NCBI GenBank assembly: GCA_033063855.1
Contig: CP093830.1
Coordinates: forward strand, 5,642,854 to 5,706,853
DNA length: 64,000 nucleotides
Source: Smittia aterrima
Lineage: Eukaryota; Arthropoda; Insecta; Diptera; Chironomidae
Direction of reading: 5' to 3'
Made by a program: the position numbers and the translations under genes. Each line of letters starts with the position of its first letter. Position 1 is the first letter of the stretch. The notes beneath the pieces are model-generated. The model saw only the letters and a program-made list of their open reading frames with translations. It was not told the origin of the DNA and made no database searches. Below, piece after piece: positions 46,556-58,220 of this stretch.

Positions 46556-48229
46556 GAGCTCTGCTTCATATGTCCAAAAAGAAAATGTTGCCTCATACCA
46601 CTCGACCGGCTTGTGGATGCCTTCGACAAATTTGATCTGCGCATGGCATGCGGATGAGAGCCGAAGGTTTCAAATTTTTGGAAATGTTTCACACGAAGAT
46701 TCTGAATGAAGATATTTTTGAATGATCGCATTTAATATTTGAAATGAATTAAATTTATTAATTTTTTTAAAAAGAAATGATCAAAAGTTTTTAAAGATCA
46801 GGAATTGTGGAGAAGTTAGTGATCTAAGTCAGCAAGTGTCCATTAAATAATTGAAACAAAGCTTTTCAAGAGCTTTTGAAACTGAAATATTCTTTGAATA
46901 TTTTCTAGCAGTTCTAGGACGAAAGCTTCTGCAGCAAGACAAGATTTACAGTAAAAGCTTTTCAAAATCTGAAAGTCAGTTAAATTTATTTATGTTGTTC
47001 ACACAATATTTACACATCAACAATACACAAGGGAGTTTTTAAATACCTTAGACATCAACCTTCACATAAAGAGCAATGAACTACACAATTATTTCAGTCT
47101 CCCGTCCACGCAATGAGCAGCAGCTGGTCATCATGATTTCCATTAATTTCTGCACAATTAATATTGTAATTGATTGTTGACATTTGCAAAAGGTCTTAAT
47201 AAGGATATCTTTTAAAAGAGCCAGACAGAAGTTTTAATAAGATTGCTTCCTACTCAAAGAACGACGAAGGTAAAAAATATTTTAAAAAGCTTCTCCGTCT
47301 GGCTTCTTTTTCCGAAGGGCAAATAAGAAAAGGTTTTTCTTGTGTTTACTTAATTATTGAGGAATTTCTTTCTCTGAAGAAGATCGGAAAGCGAGTAAAT
47401 AATTAAAATTTCATTAACTATGCATCAATCTCGCTGTGAGCGACCGTTTCCTTCTTGCAAAAGTTAACATTTCAAAGCAGGAATTTCCTCTGAGTTCATC
47501 AAAACAAGGTCAATCGTCAGACTAAATTTCTATGACTTCCGCTGAACGAGGAAAATCTTCTTGTTTTCCATTTGTCTCTATTTCTCTACCGATTTGTATC
47601 TCATAAGCGATAACCCATTAATCAAACATTTACGCCCACGCGTTCACATATTTTCATCTCCCAAACGGTTTGTCGAAGCAAACTTTCCGGCTTTGCAATC
47701 CTTCATCCCCATAAATTAATGTCCCAATTTATTTTTATGACAATAGTCAAACTAGGACACTCGCTGGTTACAATGTTCTCGTTTTGTTTTGAGCTCGGTC
47801 GTGTTCGGGAAATTAACTCATGAATCTAGTTTTAATTGAGCGTTGAGTGGACTTTGTGAAGTTGCGAGTCCATGAGAAAATAAGAGCAAACAAATTTAAT
47901 CAATTTCAAACTGTAGGAGGCTTGAAAGGTGTTGTTAAATAAAGTACTTAGACATGACAACGAGTGTTGTGCTTCTTCGAGCATGAGGAACATCAGTCTC
48001 ATACACCTCGTGTACTTCTTCAGTTTTGAATAAATTAAACAGATGTAGACAAGAATGAACTCGCGACATTCATGACAGTTCAGTCTCCTATCGTTTCGAA
48101 AAAGCAGGAGCACAAAACTTTATGAAACCACAGCTGACAGCAAGTGCGAGGTGAATTGCACGAAATGCTAAAAACATTTTAATTGGTTTTATTTAATTAT
48201 TCAAATTAAATCATCGAACGATCGTGAAC

Positions 48230-48235
48230 TTTATT
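48230..48235 (-). terminator. Possible poly(A) signal of the receptor gene
   Basis: AATAAA on the - strand (TTTATT on the + strand) about 140 bases beyond the receptor stop codon. A second candidate lies about 40 bases further on. Either would give a short 3' untranslated region. Confidence 0.4.
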
Positions 48236-48371
48236 CTCATTCTGATGTTCACCGAAAATCATTTGCCGCAAAGAACGAAATGAGAAGAGAGCGAATTGCT
48301 AATGGAAAATGGATGAGCGTTGGCGTTTGAAGCTGTCAGGTGATTTAAAATTCAAATTCAACTGTTGTTTA

Positions 48372-49291
48372 TCACTCGTGCAAATCGCTTCTGGTGGCAT
48401 TCGCTGATGGATTCCGATTTGCATCGTTTGAAATGTTTGTCATCAGAGATTCGCTGCCATCAGTTGTCACTTCTGTGTTGTTATTATTGAGATTTATCTC
48501 AACAGACGATGTTGTCATGCTCACTATCGGCGATAGCGACGACAGATTTGTTGTTGATGATAAATTCGTTGTGCGCGGTGATGCAAAGTTTTCGTTTGAT
48601 TTACCGAAACAACTACGACAGCAACTCACTTTCTCGAGTCGTTTCGAGAGCAATCGAATCGAATTCGTACGAAAACCGTTATGCCACCATGCATAAATGA
48701 TCGGATTTAGCAAAGAGTTGGCGAAGCCGAGAATGGCGAGAGGGCTAGCAACGGCAATCATTAAGCTTTGGCAGAAGCTTTCATTGTTTTCGTGATCACA
48801 ATATACGAACATGGTTGATGCGATGAAATACGGGACCCAAGTGAACACAAACGAGCCAGTTGTGAAGAGCACAATTTTTATTGCCTTCATTTTGCTTGGA
48901 TGCTGACGGCTTGGGTTAGGCGACGTTCTCACATCCAATGATTGTTTCGAGCTACCGCAGCAAAAGCATCGTCGACGCGTTTTTGATTGATCTCTCAGGG
49001 GAATTGGTGAATCATGATCCAAATTGTTGGTGCTACCTCTGAAGTACCGGAGTTGATTGCTTTGTTCGTTGGCACTTTGGTCACTTGTTGCACTCTTGAA
49101 ATCCCCGACTTTTTTCAAAGCTCGATGAAGGATAAGCGAATAGAGGATGACGACAATGAAAATAGGAATTATTCCAATAATTGTCGTCGACAATACGTAT
49201 TCAGGCTGCATTCGTATGAACCAGCAGTGGTCGCCTGTCATTGTTCCTCTCAGCACAGGAGCCATGGCCGGAATAAATCCAACAACAAGAC
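48372..49291 (-). CDS. Receptor exon 4 (end of TM4 to carboxyl terminus)
   Basis: Starts after TCGTTGTAG, completes a Gly codon and continues LVVGFIPAMAPV, loop 2 with C172, TM5, the long third loop, TM6, TM7 and the tail, to TGA at 48374-48372. A single large 3' exon carries two thirds of the protein. Confidence 0.92.
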
Positions 49292-52142
49292 CTACAACGA
49301 GACAATTGAAAAGTCATGAGCAGACTTACATAGCGAATTGAATCTTTTGTTGAGAAAATCGAAAATTATTTCTGAATCTTCGAGTAAATTGAATTCTCGA
49401 CAATGACGAAAGCACTGAGCACTATAGCAACGTCGACTCTGATGATTCAGAAGCCTAAAAACCTCAAAGGATCAGCAAAGAGAGCTTTCTTACATCAAAT
49501 TAAAATGTCAAAGCAGTCTAGCCGTCTTTGTGTTTAAGCTTCTTATCACCTTTTGTCGCTAAAAAGGATCATCGCACTCCATTGAGCTTGGAGTTCTTCT
49601 GCGACGGGGATGATTAAAGATTAGTTGCACTTTCGAGTTACTCTGGTTAGTTTTGATCCCCGACACACAGCGAGAACATAGCGAGAACTTTGTGGCTCAC
49701 CGTTCCCCGATTCAAAATCAAGTCTAAGCTCTTGGATTACAATTTGAAATCGAGAATTATGCTTGAGCTGCATAAATTGAAGGATTTTCTCGACACACGA
49801 AGAAGAAGAAGAAGAAGAGTGAGGAGAATTTTATTTAAGCAAATTCACGTGATCTCAAAGCAAAAGAGTTGACTCTGAATATTTAATGCTTTAACCCATG
49901 AACTAAAACCCATTTCGTAATTTATGTACAACAAAGTTTTACTGCAATGAAGCATCGAACATAAAACTCTCGATACGAGGATATCCCTTTTCCATTGGGC
50001 GAAAGCTTCATCGGAAATTCGTGAATAATGCTGTTGCTTGTTCTTTTATCCAATGCATGAGGTTATTGATTATGAGTAAACATATTTCCGCGAATAAAAG
50101 TTTCGTAACGCTGGCAAATGTAAATTTATCGTTTTCGGATTTTTTTTCAGAAGCTTCGTTCTTGCTTTTATGAACACAAATGTTAGCGTAGCTCGTTGTG
50201 TTTGAGAAGGAATGAAAGCTTTTGTGCAACGCAATTGAAAATCTGTAGCAACAGCATTTTATGTGCTCTCCCTTGAAATGCATCGTTGCACAATTTCTGC
50301 TTTTCAATAGATGTATTTCTAGCCAGTGTTTGTATTTTGAAATGCAGAAAAAAGTCAAAGAATATTGTTACTCGTTGCCCACGATTTGAATTTCCGACAA
50401 TGAGAAACCATTTTTGACTAACAGCTCTGCTCAGTTACTCGTCGGAATATGCAACAGTGAACCACAAAGTTTGTGATGGGAAGGAAATAAAAAAATGGCA
50501 TGTACATTAACTTTTTCTATCACATTCTTGAACTCTTACAAATTGCTTACGATGAGAGAAATTCATTTGGTGAAATAAACTTTTCTGCTTTCATTGCAAA
50601 TAAAAGTTTTTCTTGTAAATGTGAAATTTCATTACGCGAAGATTTAATTACCAAGTGGCATGACATTGCATCGTAAAGTCAGTTTGGTTGTAAATTAACT
50701 TGTAAACACAAAATCCTCGATAAATTCACTTTCAATTTTGGAACTGAATCGTTTTTCACTTTATCACGAAACTTGTCAAATAACTCACCGATAAGCCACG
50801 TTGTTGCAATCAAAATCCGAGCTCTGTTCGGAAAGATGTATTGTTGATACTGCAGACCATAAAGAATGAAGAAGAATCTGTCAACAGCGACCAATAAAAC
50901 ACTGAGCACTGAGACCAGAGTTGACGAAACAATCATCCCTGAAACGATGGATGGAGAAAAGAATTTCGTTATCCGGTTCTATGGATTTCGGGAGAGAAAA
51001 AGCATTTTTCGAGATTCGATTCAATTGATTTTCATTTGTCAACCATGAATGCGAGGAAATTGAGCGCTGAGTGGATTGCTTCTGATTTTGACGGGCTTTA
51101 AGTGCAATGAGCCGAGTACGTTGAACGGAAATGAAGCAGAACGGAAGTAAATGGTGCCATTGTAATGCGAGAAATCCACTTTCCACGTTTAATTGTCAAG
51201 AACGTTTACGCGAAGGTAAAAGCACTGCACAGAACTACTTGACATTTGAAAAGGTTCATCAAAAGCTGTTTATAGCGCAATTATGAAAAATTCTAGGAAG
51301 GTGATCAAAGGAGAGTAAAATGTTTTCAAAATAATTGCGCTACACTCAGTCATGAAGTCCATAAAGTACGAAAAAAAATTATGTCAAGAAGCTTTTCAAA
51401 TTAATTCGCTCTGTGAACTTTCCGAGCTAATAAATTTCGCTCGAAAAATAATGAGGAAAGTTTAAGTAAATTCAGCTTCCTTTTTAATTGCAGATCCTCG
51501 AGCAAATATGAGTTAATGCAACTTTATGAAAAGTTTAGAATCATAAGCCATGGAAACTTTCATGACCTATCTCAACATTCTCCTCATATGAAGTCGTCTG
51601 AAAGCATTTTGAAGTTGTAATGAACTCGAAAAAAGTTTCTCTGAAAATTTCATCCAATTAAAAATGAAAAGCTTCTGAGTCCTCAGACATTCACCAATCA
51701 CTCAAACAATTAATAACGAAAAGACATTTACCCATTTGAATGGAGCATGACAAATCGGATCTGATATTTGTCGGATAAAAGTGGCCAAAGAGCACTGCAA
51801 TTCCAGTGAGGAGATCTGATAAGCCGATGTTGCCGAGGAAGAGGAATGTGGATCTCGGCTGTTGACCTAAAAAAGGATTGTCACGAATCAAAAGAGATTG
51901 TCTTGTCGTTAAGATGAAAAGGCAAACACACACAAACAAACAAAAGCTTTTGTAACGACCACTTTGCGTCATATCTTACGTTTCTTCAGCAATAATCCAC
52001 TTGAAATGACAACTAATAAGTTTAATGAAATTATAAATATTCCAAGAATCGGTATAAAGATGTCGTAAAGTCGAAGTGTCGCTGATTCCGTTGAGACATT
52101 GATGTCAGGAGTAAATGTCGTGAGAGTGTCATCGTAATCCAT
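48372..52142 (-). CDS. Class A (rhodopsin-like) G-protein-coupled receptor, orphan, complete
   Basis: Four exons (52142-51980, 51866-51732, 50938-50789, 49291-48372) join in frame to 455 residues. It should be a seven-helix plasma-membrane receptor coupling an extracellular ligand to G proteins. Family landmarks, all seen: N41 in TM1, D72 in TM2, C95 at the top of TM3, DRF (119-121) in place of DRY, W147 in TM4, C172 in loop 2 to pair with C95, P192 and Y200 in TM5, FTWVP (299-303) in TM6 and NPIIY (345-349) in TM7. N15 is a glycosylation site. Loop 3 is about 70 residues with CFCC; the tail has CCRSC (373-377, possible palmitoylation) and a Ser/Thr/Asn-rich end. The start is the first ATG after an in-frame TAA. 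Ligand class is unclear; the overall look is nearest to adenosine/GPR119-like or amine-like orphans, which is a guess. Confidence 0.92.
49292..50788 (-). other. Receptor intron 3
   Basis: A 1,497-base intron with a GTGAGT donor and a TTGTAG acceptor. I see only AT-rich sequence and a (GAA)n run near 49800; no nested gene was recognised. Intron 2 (50939-51731, 793 bases) is likewise featureless. Confidence 0.7.
50789..50938 (-). CDS. Receptor exon 3 (TM3, DRF motif, TM4)
   Basis: 150 bases from the acceptor GTTTCAG to the donor ATCG|GTGAGT. It encodes TM3, LLVAVDRFFF, loop 2 inside the cell (LQYQQYIFPNRAR) and TM4 with W147. The distance from C95 to R120 is exactly 25 residues, as in the family, which confirms the exon 2-3 join. 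Confidence 0.9.
51732..51866 (-). CDS. Receptor exon 2 (TM2, start of TM3)
   Basis: 135 bases from the acceptor TTTTTTAG to the donor ATGG|GTAAAT. It encodes QQPRSTFLFLGNIGLSDLLT onwards through the first extracellular loop to C95-SIQM, completing an Arg codon at its start and leaving one base of a Gly codon. The preceding intron is only 113 bases. Confidence 0.88.
51980..52142 (-). CDS. Receptor exon 1 (amino terminus, TM1)
   Basis: Encodes residues 1-54 plus one base. A 25-residue extracellular start with the glycosylation site NVS is followed by TM1 (about 26-50) and LLKK. The donor is AAAC|GTAAGA, and reading through it stops after two codons. A GTG-started extension seven codons upstream is possible but unlikely, because TAA lies just beyond. 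Confidence 0.88.
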
Positions 52143-55100
52143 TCTCGCTTTAGAAATTTCCACTTGAGATTGCTTCTTCTTTTCAAGCTCTTTTTATCGA
52201 ATCCCTTTGATTTAGTGTCAAGGAGAAACTTTAAACAAATCGCTTCAGTTTGTTTTCTTGTTGGTTTTTTTGTAAACAAAGCGATTCGAGTTTCGTGAAC
52301 TTTTTGCTTGCATTCAAATCGAAAAGTTTTCTTTCCAGACACTCGCTCTGATTTTAAACTTTTTCTTTCGATTCAAAAGGTTCAGTTGAGAGCATTCTCT
52401 TACTTCTTGCACAATTCAATATTGCGATTCGGTGAACTAAACTTTACATTTGTATGAAACTTTAATTCCGATTTTAATTCGAAGAAGAAAGTTATGTCAT
52501 TGCTTAAAAAGATAGCGAAACGTGAATCATTAAAGTGACTCAATGTTATCAGCAGTAAAATTCTTCATTTTTCTGTCCGCGGATTGTAAAATTAAAATTG
52601 ATGATGAAAAATCGCTCGGTAAAGTTTATGTTTCTTTTTTTTTATCGCACTTTAATTAACTTTCGACGGTAAATTTATTTTTAAATCGCGGAAAAAACAA
52701 TTTTTTCTTGTCTTCAATCGAAAAGATTAGATCGCAAACTAAACAGAAACTCGTTTCGAATCGAAGAGTGTGTGACGGATTCATTGTTTATTTTGATAAA
52801 AAAAAAGATAAAAGTTTGAAGGTATTTAAAGCTTCTTAACAATTTTGTCTGCGCGTATAGAAATCGCGAGATATTGAAAGTAAACACTAACAAATTATGA
52901 TTCTGTCAAACTGTGTGTGTGATTAACGATGACGAAGTTCTAAAACTTAAAGCAAAGAAACTCTCGAGAAATTTACATCTTCACTTCATCGAGCTTCTCT
53001 TAATGAATATTTTAGTGTAACCAATTACATTTATTCATCTCAATTAAAAGTAAACTTTCAGCGCAATCGGGGCGAGAAGTTGAGAGGAATTATCGAGTTT
53101 TCAATGTGCTTGAGTGGCAGAATTAAGCGCATTTTAAATTGGAGCGTCTCGTGCTCATCCTTTCAGCAGAAAGCGAAATGTTAATGAACTTATTCATTCA
53201 CTTCTCTCGTTGATTCGTCTTCCCTTCGGGTTGCGCATTTAAGATTTTCCCTGAAACTTCCTTTGTTCGCTTGCTTCCATAATTTAGGGATTTTTTAATT
53301 AAAACTTTTAATTCCCGAAAAGTTTTTCGCTTGGCTCGTGCTTTGTTCGCTCTTACAGAGACTTACGTTCAATAAATTAGGAAAAGTTTCAGTGGCCCTG
53401 CTCCTAATTGTCTCCAGAAAATGTTATAATCGTTTTGAAAGAACGTTGACACATAAAATTGACAAGTTGAGCTGATTTGGTAAAGGATAACTGAGAGCTC
53501 GAAGAGAAACGTGTCAAACGAATTCAAATTTTCGGGGAAGGGGCCGATAAGAATTCATAATTCAAAGGTGAAACGTGCACATATCAAAAGTGATAGCAAA
53601 CAATTTCTGGCACCAAGCACGATTTGATTTATTTTCCGATGAGCAGGGACAAATTCTTCTTCCTTCCTCGAGGCAAAGATGTTCGAATACAGCAACAAGA
53701 TTAAGATCAGTTTTGACAATATGAAAACGAGCTCGACGTCGAAGCCTTTTCAAGTCGAATAGTGAAAATTTCATTTCAGAAATTCATAGATTGACGCTTG
53801 TTTGGAAAAAGAGAGATTTCAAACGAGAGCTCGAGTCTTATTTGCATTGAAAGCTTTTCAAGGGTCTTTTCTGCGGATATCCGATGAAATCAATTCTTCG
53901 AAAGAGAATTTATCTGTGACGCAAATGCTCAAATATTTCTCCGATAGCTTCAAGTATTTAAAGAGAAAAAGCGAGAAGCCCTCAATAACTGCTCATCCAA
54001 CTCTTTTTTCCCAACATTTTGTTCATGTTTTTAATTAAAAGAATTTGCACATTTCTCCAACAATATTCGCATTCAGAAATAAATAAAAACCAAAAACATG
54101 CGAACAAATGGCGAACGAAAACAAAAACTCTCCTAGCGCAGATTGGAAATAAATTTTAAATGGATTTTCATCATCGCTGCATGTGAATGAGCAGTGCAAA
54201 GGAAGCACAGACTGCAGTGTAAATAAAGTGAATTTGAACATTGGGGAAAAAATGGTTTACGGCTTTTTTTTCACTTCGATCGAAAAACTTCGGACTTTGG
54301 CCTGTGAACAAAAAGCTTAAAATTATAGAAAAACTTTCATAATATTTTTAATAAACTTGGAAAAGTTTTTATGCGAGTGAGAGCATCAACAAGCTAGCTA
54401 AAGGATAATCAAAGCATCAAACTGAGTTGAGAGTAACGTCAACATGTCTTACTCATATCCTTTCCATTCGTTTGCATAAATTTCCCTTCTTCGCCTTTGC
54501 GAAACATTTTATGGGTCAATAAGTATGAGAATATTTGCTTTTGTTACAATTGCTCTGTGTTCACTCGTTGTTTGCTTTATTTCTCGCTTGGTTGCACTTC
54601 TCACTGAGAAGTTCTCACTAAAGCGCAAGATTATTTGCTGAGAAATGACGTTGGAGAGTATTCTTAGAAGAAAAAAGTAATTTTAATGCTTTGAAAATCT
54701 TTGTCTCGCTCTCAAGTTGACAATAATTGGATTACACGATATCCCCCGTCGGAGTCTTTTTGTGGACACCTGATACCGATGTTCTCCATTTTTAAAACAT
54801 TTTTCATCGTAAATTATTAATGCAAAGAAAAAAAGGCAAACGAAGAAATCGCATAAACTTGAAACAAGATTCATCCTCTTCTCAAAATCCAGCAGAACAA
54901 GACGGAAATGGAAAAAGTTTTCTTCCTTCAATGACCCACAAAGAAAAGGGCGCAAAGCTTCCTTTTCTCAACTTGAGGGACAGAAAAATCTTAATTTTTA
55001 ATATGGCTTACGATTTACATGAACATCTGTTTGACTTCCGTCAGTGGATTTATTTCTGATCTCTATTGAGAGCTTCCAGCAACGAGCACAAAGAGCTAGG

Positions 55101-58008
55101 GGATCATTTATGATTTTGGGCTGATTCAAAAAGTAGTTCAAGGACTTCTCCAATAAATTTTCTGTTCGAAACTTTCGACAGAATGAAGCTTTAGCTGTCT
55201 GACCGATTTTGCTTTTATCAGAAACGCTTTGTTAGCAACATTGGAAGTATCGCACAAAGGAAGACTATGCTTCCGCTTTTTTGCTAAGCTCATTAACAAC
55301 GAGAGAAGTAAAAAACCGCGCTGGAACGTCAAAGTTTACTTTCAACTGAGATTATAAAATAAACAAGCTAAGGAAAGCTGTCAGTTGGAGTCGCTCGTTT
55401 ATTAGCACAACTCAAACTTCATCTTGCTCCAAGCTTTTACTCTTTCATCATCGCAAAGCACGATTCTCTGAAATACCAATTAAGGAATAATTAAAATTTA
55501 TATTTCGACTTTACCTCTATGAAGCGAGAGAAATTTCCTACGCTTTAAGAATGATTAAACAGCTGTTGAAGTCGAGTTGGTCTGGAAAGTTTCTTCACAG
55601 GCGGGCGAATCTCGGCAAAATGTTTCAGCCCTTCGTGCAAAAATTTCAATTTATTTCGATTTCATTGAATTGTTTACCGTTAGAGAAATCAATAACATTC
55701 AATTAAAGCCGCTTTTGATCGCTTTGTGCTTTTGTGTTGCTGATAGTTCTCTGTTTCGTGCAGAGAGTGAATAGAGCCAGCCATGAAATTGTTTTTATAT
55801 CATAATCACATGAAGCTTTCGTTTTATAGATGAAATCTCCTCTCAGTTTTCACGTTAATTTGTGCAAATGAAATTCATTTGACTGGTCGAAAAAAAATTG
55901 TGTTAAGCTTAAAATGATTTTTTTTATGGGGGAAAATTAATGACTCGTCGATTAAGTGAGAGTTTTTAATTCTCTGAAAAGTTTACGATTCGCAAAGCTC
56001 TTTGTTCATCACATAATTATTCTCGAGATCTTAAGTCAATCAAAGTGTGAGACAATTTAATCTCCTCGAAGAAGTTCACAAGCTTTAATGTGAATATCAG
56101 TTTGTATGAAGAAGCGCACATTTTTTATTTCATGAAACAAGAAGAAAGAATTCGAAGGAAAACATTTCCTTGATGATGAAGAATGATGTTTCTCAATTCC
56201 CGGGAAAGTTTGTGCGCATGCGAAGGAAAACTTGGAAAATTTGTTATTATTGAAGTTCACTGCTAGCTTCGAACAACTGATGGGATGTTTTGGGCGTTAA
56301 TGAATTTTTGGTTAAGAATTTTAATGAATTTAATTTATTTCAATAGAAAGTTTTCTCAGTTTAAAAATTTATTTAAAATTTTCCTCACAAAATTTAACTT
56401 TTCAATTGAAATTCCTTGAAAAACTCTTCATTTCCGAGTTCGAAAGAAAATTCTTTCGAATTTCCATTTTCGGATAATGCCCAAAATCAGATGAGACCTT
56501 TTACATTTTCCTTCTACTCGTCTCATAATTTTCCCGATTTTCCAATTGTGATGATTGAAATGGCTACCAGTTTCTGATTTTAAAAACAAATTTTTTCTTA
56601 TCATAAATTTTATTTATCCGAAGACGATTGGCATGGAAATTGGACGGTTAGTGAGTGACGGAGTGAAAAGTGTAGAAGCAGATTGTGGATAACTCTCACA
56701 GCGAAAGAGGATTTGTAGTGGAAAAATCGTGAAAGAAATCGGTAAAAGCAAGAAAATGGATCTGCCATAATTTTTGGGTGGGTAATTGAAGGAAAATGAT
56801 GGAAGTTTGCTGTGAAATCAAGTGCATCGGTTCGAATTAAATGTCGTAAAGAAAGTTTCGATTGAGCTCCTTCAGGCAAAAGCTAATTCTCATGAAACAA
56901 AGGGAAATTGCTGTGATGAGAAATGAAATTTAGCAAGTTTATTTCAAGGTGGCACTCAGAATTTAGCTCAAAATGGATACAAGATCTTGAGTTGATGTCG
57001 ACCTAGAAAACGCTTTAGCATCGAAAACAAGTGGATTTATGAAAATTTCAAGGAAATATTTAATTTGAGTGCTGTGTACATGAAAAAAAATAGGAAAACA
57101 GTGCAAAATTCCATCACGAAAACGCCAACTTTTTCTCGTTCGCTCTTTTTTTCTTCTCACCCATACAAAAAGTATTGATTTTTTCCGCTGTTTTTGCTTT
57201 TCCCCGCTCGCAATTCCCCGAGAAATCAAATAATAAAATTTGAGATAAACGGTTATTGCATCGTCTCCGGGTTAATCCGCGTAATGATTTTTGATGGATT
57301 GAAGTGAAAACGTCGATAGAAAGATGAAGATATTCCTCTTTGTCTCTCTATCTCTCGCTCTATCCCTAAAATATTTTCTTCTCATCCTCGTAGGCTCTTT
57401 CGTTCGCTTCCTCATCGTTCACATAAAGAAAAATTATCCGAGGAGCAGTGAATATGAAAAAAGTTATGCCGAAAAGTTCTTCCTCGGATTTCGCAAAATA
57501 AGGTGAGGAAGGCCAGGAAAAGGAGGAAAGCTTCTTCTCTCCGCTTTAGTGGAATATTGCGATAAGGGAGAGCAAAAAAAAAAGAAATAAAAAATATTGC
57601 TGGTTTCCGAAAAGTGTCAAAAGAGAAAGAAAAATATTTCGATATTTTCCCAGCATTGAATAAATAAATAACTCAAAGTGAATAAAGTTAGGATATTAAA
57701 AAATATCTTTTTTGCAATCGATGTTGTGCTTAGTGTGAAAATGGATATGAACGTTCAATAATAAAATTTCGACGAAAGGAAGGAAAAGGAAACGAACGTT
57801 GTTCGTTGTGAGGGGAACATCGTTTGATAGTTATTTAGAATTTATTGATAAAAAAAATGAGTGTTCACGTAAAATATGCCCCTGAGTGTAAATAGTTTAC
57901 GTGAATAATTTAAGTAATCGAACGTTTGGGATACGACGATCAATCAAAACATGACGAACGTTTCATGAAATTGTTTTTGGATTCGCGTGTTTCACGACGA
58001 TCAAAGAG
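52143..58008. other. Head-to-head intergenic region, presumed to hold two promoters
   Basis: Separates the receptor start (leftward) from the start of the glutamine-rich gene (rightward). It should contain both 5' untranslated regions and promoters, though no TATA box or start site can be placed with confidence. It is strongly AT-rich with A- and T-runs (for example 52630 and 52800). A 60-codon frame at 57324-57506 lies in the likely 5' leader of the rightward gene and may be an upstream ORF. No gene was recognised. Confidence 0.5.
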
Positions 58009-58220
58009 ATGGATCCGAAACAGCAGCAGCAGCAACAGCAATATTGCGCACAGCCCGAAATGATGGTGCCGTCTGCATCAGCAGCATCGTCCAAATCAAA
58101 GGCACAACTCAACTCAGGAAATTACATTAATGTCGTGCCAATGGCTGTTGTCAACTCGGGCGTCCAGTATCATCACCGTAGTAGGAAGTATCCGCCGCCA
58201 CAAATGACATCCGACTATCA
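58009..58220 (+). CDS. Glutamine-rich gene, coding exon 1
   Basis: 212 bases, ATG context AAAGAGATGG. The CAG/CAA run after the fourth codon is interrupted, so it is probably length-stable. The donor ATCA|GTAAGT falls within the stop-forming CAGTAA, so reading through would terminate; two bases of a Gln codon carry over. Confidence 0.72.

Larger units (their letters stand above)
25190..48371. other. Long non-coding region: tract II, partial tract III, and 3' flank of the receptor gene
   Basis: About 23 kb without a convincing gene. From 25.2 to 35.3 kb it carries the tract II blocks described under tract I. From 37.2 to 38.1 kb there is a partial third copy: 37225-37420 resembles 26755-26880, and 38050-38125 resembles 27670-27750 (offset about 10.4-10.5 kb). 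From 38.2 to 46.4 kb I see AT-rich sequence with simple runs, for instance (GA)n near 45896 and (CT)n near 42310. Three low-confidence short frames are listed separately. Confidence 0.5.
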
